Source: an uncultured Acetatifactor sp. (GTDB taxonomy: Bacteria; Bacillota; Clostridia; Lachnospirales; Lachnospiraceae). From it: a stretch of DNA of 64,000 nucleotides. The DNA lies in NCBI GenBank assembly GCA_910586835.1, contig CAJUJU010000003.1, forward strand, positions 1 through 64,000, in the 5' to 3' direction. Each line of letters begins with the position of its first letter. The first letter of the stretch is position 1. Below the pieces are notes generated by a model, which was not told where the DNA came from, did no database searches, and saw only the letters and a program-made list of their open reading frames with translations. Both the position numbers and the translations under genes were made by a program. Positions 60,253-64,000 of this stretch are shown here, one piece after another.

Positions 60253-62055
60253 GTGAGACAAAAGGAAAGCCGAATATCTGTTTGGGACAGAATGAACAGA
60301 GCGGTGGCGGTTATGGATAAGCTGCCGCTTTGGTGGATTGGTCTGCTGCTTTTCGGAGCGGTGTTTATTCCGCTGTTTATCTGGGGGGAGAATTGTGTGT
60401 TTCCGATTCATGACCAGCTGGATGAAACCATTTTGAGTTATATACTGAATGCAAGGCACTGGGGAGAAGGGGTGAACCTTTTTCCGGAGCTTCTGGGCGG
60501 GATCAATACCAGCGGAATGCAGCCCTCTGCGGTGCTTTTTATTCCTCTGTACAGATTGTTTTCAGCAGTAAACGCTTTTTTGATTCAATATGCCGTGGTA
60601 TTCCTGTGCGGATTTTTTGGAATGTACCTTGCGATGAAGGAAATGACAGGCAGCAGTATTCTGGCTGTTGCCATGGGGGGATGCTTCTGTATGCTTCCGA
60701 TTCCGCCGGTATATGGGTTGTCTGTCATGGGGGTTCCGTTCCTGCTGTGGTGCTTCCTGAACCTGTGGAACAGACGCAGGATTGTGTTTTCTTTTCTGTA
60801 TCTTCTGCTTTTTGGTCTGACTACACATTTGGTTCTGATTGGATATGTGGTGTTGGGGTTTTGGCTTCTGGCCATCCTGTGGTCACTTTTGAAAAAATGC
60901 TGTAACAGATGGATCTGTCTGGGATTTGGATGGCTGTTGCTTCTCTATGTGTTGGTTAACAGAAGCCTGTTTTATGAGCTTATTTTTGGCGGTGGCAGCT
61001 ATGTGAGTCACAGGGAGGAACTGGTGAACATGGCAATGCCTTTTTGGGAAGCAGTGAAGGGGCTGTTCCTGAACAGTGCCCAGCATGCGGACTCCCTGCA
61101 TGGATATCTGATTCTCCCCACTTTTGCTGCGTTGATTTTGGGCGTAGTTTTTTACAGACGATTGGATCAGAAAAGGAAAAAGCGCTGTATCGCGGCCGTA
61201 GCAGGAATGGGAATTCTGGTTGGGATCGCTGTGCTGTATGGAATCTGCAAGTGGCAGCCGGTGGTGGATTTCAGAAACAGCTGCAGCGGATTTCTGCGCT
61301 ATTTTCAGTTGGAACGTTTTTATTGGTTGTATCCAGCGGGGTGGTATCTGGAGTTTGGGCTGTGTTTTTCTCTGTGGTGGGGTGCCGATACGCGGCAAGG
61401 CGGAGACAGGAAAGGAGCCGGCGGGTTCAGAGGTTTTCTTTGCAGTCCGTTACTGCAGGCGGCAATTTTGTTAATTATCCTTTTTCCAACTGCCTGGCAG
61501 ATAATGAAGCTTTCCTATATTTGGAGAAATGTGAATTATTATAATAATGGTTATGATATCACGGGGGACATTTCCTGGAAGAGCTTCTATGCCGACGACC
61601 TGATGCAGGAGCTGGAAGATGTTATCGGCAGGGATAGGAAGGAGTATCGGATAGCGCATGTGGGGATGAGCCCGGCACCTGCTCTGATGCATGGGTTTTA
61701 CACAGTGGATGGTTATTCCAACAACTACCCACTGGAATATAAACATGAGTTCCGAAGGGTAATTGCAAAGGAATTGGAGCAGGTTCCGGAGACGGCGGTT
61801 TATTTTGACGGTTGGGGAAGCAGATGTTATCTGTTCAATGCCGAGAGTGGATATGCTTATATGCTGGGGAAGAGGGATCGGATCCTGTATCATGATCTGG
61901 AATATGATATGACGGCATTGAAGGAGTTGGGTTGTGAGTATATCTTTTCCTGCGGGGAAATTTTAAATGCGCAGGAACTGGGGCTGGAGCTTTTGGGGTA
62001 TTTTGAAACAGAAGATAGCTTCTGGGGTGTCTGGCTCTACGATTTGAGTCTGTAG
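60253..62055 (+). CDS. large polytopic membrane protein, DUF6044-like
   Basis: A 600-residue integral membrane protein with about twelve hydrophobic segments and a C-terminal soluble part of about 150 residues (RIAHVGMSPAPALMHGFYTVDG, CEYIFSCGEILNA). After the first segment it has CVFPIHDQLDETILSYILNARHW; an acidic outer loop of this kind is seen in proteins I recall as DUF6044, related in layout to YfhO-type GT-C enzymes. I chose the GTG at 60253, because GGAGGGAGG lies directly upstream; the ATG at 60229 covers that site. The role is probably transfer of a sugar to a surface polymer, inferred from context only. Confidence 0.6.
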   Translation: MRQKESRISVWDRMNRAVAVMDKLPLWWIGLLLFGAVFIPLFIWGENCVFPIHDQLDETILSYILNARHWGEGVNLFPELLGGINTSGMQPSAVLFIPLYRLFSAVNAFLIQYAVVFLCGFFGMYLAMKEMTGSSILAVAMGGCFCMLPIPPVYGLSVMGVPFLLWCFLNLWNRRRIVFSFLYLLLFGLTTHLVLIGYVVLGFWLLAILWSLLKKCCNRWICLGFGWLLLLYVLVNRSLFYELIFGGGSYVSHREELVNMAMPFWEAVKGLFLNSAQHADSLHGYLILPTFAALILGVVFYRRLDQKRKKRCIAAVAGMGILVGIAVLYGICKWQPVVDFRNSCSGFLRYFQLERFYWLYPAGWYLEFGLCFSLWWGADTRQGGDRKGAGGFRGFLCSPLLQAAILLIILFPTAWQIMKLSYIWRNVNYYNNGYDITGDISWKSFYADDLMQELEDVIGRDRKEYRIAHVGMSPAPALMHGFYTVDGYSNNYPLEYKHEFRRVIAKELEQVPETAVYFDGWGSRCYLFNAESGYAYMLGKRDRILYHDLEYDMTALKELGCEYIFSCGEILNAQELGLELLGYFETEDSFWGVWLYDLSL

Positions 62056-62114
62056 TGCAGAAATTTCCTGAGTATATGCTTTCCTTAATAATTCTTTAAA
62101 GCTTTGCGTGTTGT

Positions 62115-62143
62115 TTTACGGATCTGGAAAATTATGATAGAAT
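62115..62143 (+). promoter_or_regulatory. promoter of sialyltransferase-like gene
   Basis: TTTACG (62115-62120) and TAGAAT (62138-62143) with a 17-base spacer, about 32 bases before the ATG. Confidence 0.45.
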
Positions 62144-62174
62144 GATTTTGTTTCCGGCAGGAGGTGACTACAGG

Positions 62175-63266
62175 ATGAGGAGAAAAAATACTGCAGAGTG
62201 GCCACGCATCTATGTATGCCACACATATTATCATGTGTATGTAACTTTTTTAAAGGAGCTGAACCTGCCGCAGAAGGAGCGGGGGCGGGCGTCGCTTGTG
62301 CTGTCGGGTCTTTCTATCAATTTTGAAAACCTGAAGCAGCGGGTGGAATCTACAGGGCTGTTCCGTGAGGTTCTGGAGTTTGACGAAAAGCGGGAGGATT
62401 TTTTCCCGGAGCTGGCGGAGTACCGTAAAAATACAGGCAGTTTTGTGGGGAATCTGAGAAACCGTATCCGGTTTACCCGCAGATATGCGGAACTGGAGAC
62501 TCCCTTTGTGCCGGTGGATTTTCGGGAGTATCAGGATATTTATGTCTACTGTGACTCCGATCCCATCGGCTACTACCTGAATCAGAACAGGATATATTAT
62601 CATGCCCTGGAGGACGGGCTGAACTGCCTGAAAAATTTCGACGCTGCCAGGTATGACAACAGGGGACATTTCCGGCTTAAGATGATTCTTTCCATGTATT
62701 TTAACTTGATTTTTGTACAGAACGGTTACGGGAAATACTGTCTTGACATGGAGGTCAACGATATCTCGGCAATTCGCTATCCCTGTCCCAGATATATTCA
62801 GCAGTCCCGGCAGGAGCTGGTGGATGGGCTTACGGAGGAAGATAAGCAGATTATCCTGCAGGCGTTTATTCGGGACAAGGAGAGACTGGAGCGTCAGATC
62901 GCGGATTGCGGCAGCGTGGGGAACAAGATACTGATTCTTACGGATCCCCTGTGTACGCTGGAGGTGCGGGAGAGAATCTTTCGTGACATCATTGCAAAAT
63001 ATGAGAGTGAGGGCACGGTCTTTTTGAAGCCTCATCCCAGGGATGAGCTGGATTATCGCAGGCTTTTTCCGGAGTATCCGCAGTTTGATGCCACGGTGCC
63101 CATGGAGATGCTGAACTTTTTTCCGGGACTCCGGTTTAAGAAGGCGGTGGCGGTGTTGACGGAGATTAAGGCGATCCGGTTTGCGGACGAGGTGGTAAGG
63201 CTTGGCGAGGATTTCATGGATGTCTATGAGGAACCGATGATTCACAGACAGAACGAACAGATATGA
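62175..63266 (+). CDS. candidate sialyltransferase-like glycosyltransferase (GT52/polysialyltransferase type)
   Basis: A 363-residue soluble protein. Two short motifs define bacterial sialyltransferases of families GT52, GT38 and GT80: an acidic-acidic-Gly triplet and an HP dipeptide. Here they appear as HALEDGLNC (Glu146-Asp147-Gly148) and LKPHPRDELDY (His287-Pro288). The N-terminus IYVCHTYYHVYVTFLKEL resembles the start of such proteins (a xxTxYHxxV pattern). The family transfers a CMP-activated nonulosonic acid to a glycan. I chose the ATG at 62175 with AGGAGGTGA 8 bases upstream. No CMP-sugar synthetase is in this window. TagF/CapB-type transferases are an alternative. Confidence 0.6.
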   Translation: MRRKNTAEWPRIYVCHTYYHVYVTFLKELNLPQKERGRASLVLSGLSINFENLKQRVESTGLFREVLEFDEKREDFFPELAEYRKNTGSFVGNLRNRIRFTRRYAELETPFVPVDFREYQDIYVYCDSDPIGYYLNQNRIYYHALEDGLNCLKNFDAARYDNRGHFRLKMILSMYFNLIFVQNGYGKYCLDMEVNDISAIRYPCPRYIQQSRQELVDGLTEEDKQIILQAFIRDKERLERQIADCGSVGNKILILTDPLCTLEVRERIFRDIIAKYESEGTVFLKPHPRDELDYRRLFPEYPQFDATVPMEMLNFFPGLRFKKAVAVLTEIKAIRFADEVVRLGEDFMDVYEEPMIHRQNEQI

Positions 63267-63291
63267 GCAATCATTTTCTGGGAAGGAAAGA

Positions 63292-64000
63292 ATGAAACAG
63301 ATACTGAAAAAGTTGAATGTATTGTTGGATAAAAAACAGAAACAAACCATGGGCGGCCTGATCATACTGATGATCATCGGCGCCGCACTGCAGACTGCGG
63401 GTGTGGGGATGCTGGTGCAGGTGGTGACGGTGGTCATGGATCCGGCAGCGCTGGAGAAGAGCAGTCTGGTGGGATGGGTGTATGAGAGCCTTGGCTTTCG
63501 GGATTACAGCAAGTTTTGCGTTACGGTCATGGCAGCGCTTATCGGAGTCTTTGCCGTGAAGAACCTTTTCCTGTTCGTCCAGCAGAAGCTGACCTTTGCC
63601 TTTGTCTATACCAATCAGTTTCGCACCTCGGAGCGCATGATGCGCAATTACCTGCGCCGCGGCTACGAATATTATTTAAATGCGGACACGGCTGTGGTGC
63701 AGCGGAGCATTACGGCGGATGTAAACAATATGTACGCGTTGATCCTGGCCCTGCTGCAGCTGATGTCGGACGGGGTGGTGTCCCTCTTTATCGTGTGCTA
63801 CTGTCTGTCAAAGAGCGGTGTCATGACAGTGCTTCTGGCCGTAGTGCTGGTGGCGCTGATGGCGGTGATCAAGAAGGTGTTAAAGCCCGTGATGTACAAG
63901 GCGGGCAAGGACAATCAGGATTATTACAGCGGCCTGTTCAAGTGGATCTCCCAGACGGTGCAGGGCATCAAGGAAGTGAAGGTGGCTGGTAAAGAGCGGT
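63292..64000 (+). CDS. ABC transporter, permease/ATPase, PglK-like (partial)
   Basis: The 5' part of a gene that runs past the window end: 236 codons are visible and open. The N-terminus MKQILKKLNVLLDKKQKQTM leads into a membrane segment (GLIILMIIGAALQTAGVGML). A further three segments and the coupling-helix-like stretches NYLRRGYEYYLN and TVQGIKEVKVAG follow. This order matches the transmembrane half of type IV ABC exporters, particularly PglK-like flippases of lipid-linked oligosaccharides. The ATPase half would follow beyond 64000. GGGAAGGAAAG precedes the ATG. It follows the sialyltransferase-like gene by 25 bases. Confidence 0.8.
   Translation, partial: MKQILKKLNVLLDKKQKQTMGGLIILMIIGAALQTAGVGMLVQVVTVVMDPAALEKSSLVGWVYESLGFRDYSKFCVTVMAALIGVFAVKNLFLFVQQKLTFAFVYTNQFRTSERMMRNYLRRGYEYYLNADTAVVQRSITADVNNMYALILALLQLMSDGVVSLFIVCYCLSKSGVMTVLLAVVLVALMAVIKKVLKPVMYKAGKDNQDYYSGLFKWISQTVQGIKEVKVAGKER

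Overview
The window looks like a chromosomal segment of an anaerobic Firmicute, most likely family Lachnospiraceae (Clostridia). The evidence is the gene order uvrC-hprK-ROK kinase-murB-rapZ-whiA-HPr paralogue, a T-box leader ahead of an archaeal-type prolyl-tRNA synthetase, strong AGGAGG ribosome binding sites, MecA, YitT and DUF1846 proteins, and gut-type glycan hydrolases (heparinase II/III, GH88, GH95). There is no tRNA, rRNA, CRISPR array, transposase or phage gene. Species cannot be named from this sequence.

Layout. 0-0.8 kb: a decayed accessory edge with one unknown small gene and a 5'-truncated nucleotidyltransferase-like remnant. 0.8-6.3 kb: a uronic-acid polysaccharide locus, with a heparinase II/III-like lyase and a membrane protein on the minus strand, divergent from a carbohydrate-binding-like protein and a GH88 unsaturated glucuronyl hydrolase. 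6.4-18.6 kb: housekeeping genes (chemoreceptor, mecA, RluA-type pseudouridine synthase, T-box/proS, esterase, exonuclease, D,D-carboxypeptidase, trmB, thioredoxin, YitT, DUF1846). 18.7-24.0 kb: an orphan binding-protein-like lipoprotein, then an MBOAT/SGNH acyl-transfer pair bracketed by two copies of a 26-bp direct repeat. 24.1-34.6 kb: ftsH and uvrC, then a carbon-control and cell-wall operon (hprK, glucokinase, murB, rapZ, whiA, a Crh-like HPr with Glu15, lipid kinase). 34.6-48.8 kb: fructose-bisphosphate aldolase, GH95 fucosidase, cyclophilin, GNAT, a MATE exporter with an 18-bp tandem repeat in its N-terminus, aldo/keto reductase, hflK-hflC, glpP, a tandem pair of XRE regulators, and recQ.

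48.8-64.0 kb is a surface-glycan region. It has pseB- and pseC-like genes (UDP-GlcNAc 4,6-dehydratase and aminotransferase), a GNAT that could act as PseH, two polyprenyl-phosphate-type GT2 glycosyltransferases, several large polytopic membrane proteins, an SGNH protein, a protein carrying the D/E-D/E-G and HP motifs of bacterial sialyltransferases, and the start of an ABC exporter running off the edge. Between pseB and pseC sits an oppositely oriented module: a BlaI-type repressor, a BlaR1-like M56 metalloprotease without a penicillin-sensor domain, and a small secreted protein.

How it fits together. HprK and the Crh-like protein can form a Ser46-phosphorylation relay for catabolite control over sugar genes such as the GH95 and heparinase/GH88 loci. 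FtsH and HflKC form a membrane quality-control set encoded at two loci. The pse-like genes, glycosyltransferases, sialyltransferase-like protein and ABC exporter probably make and export a glycan carrying a 2,4-diamino or nonulosonate-like sugar. The most novel-looking parts are the BlaI/M56/secreted-peptide module, the candidate sialyltransferase next to the pse-like genes, the 21-bp-phased direct repeats upstream of pseB and of GH95, and the repeat-flanked acyltransferase pair. All functions are inferred from sequence reading alone; no database search was run.
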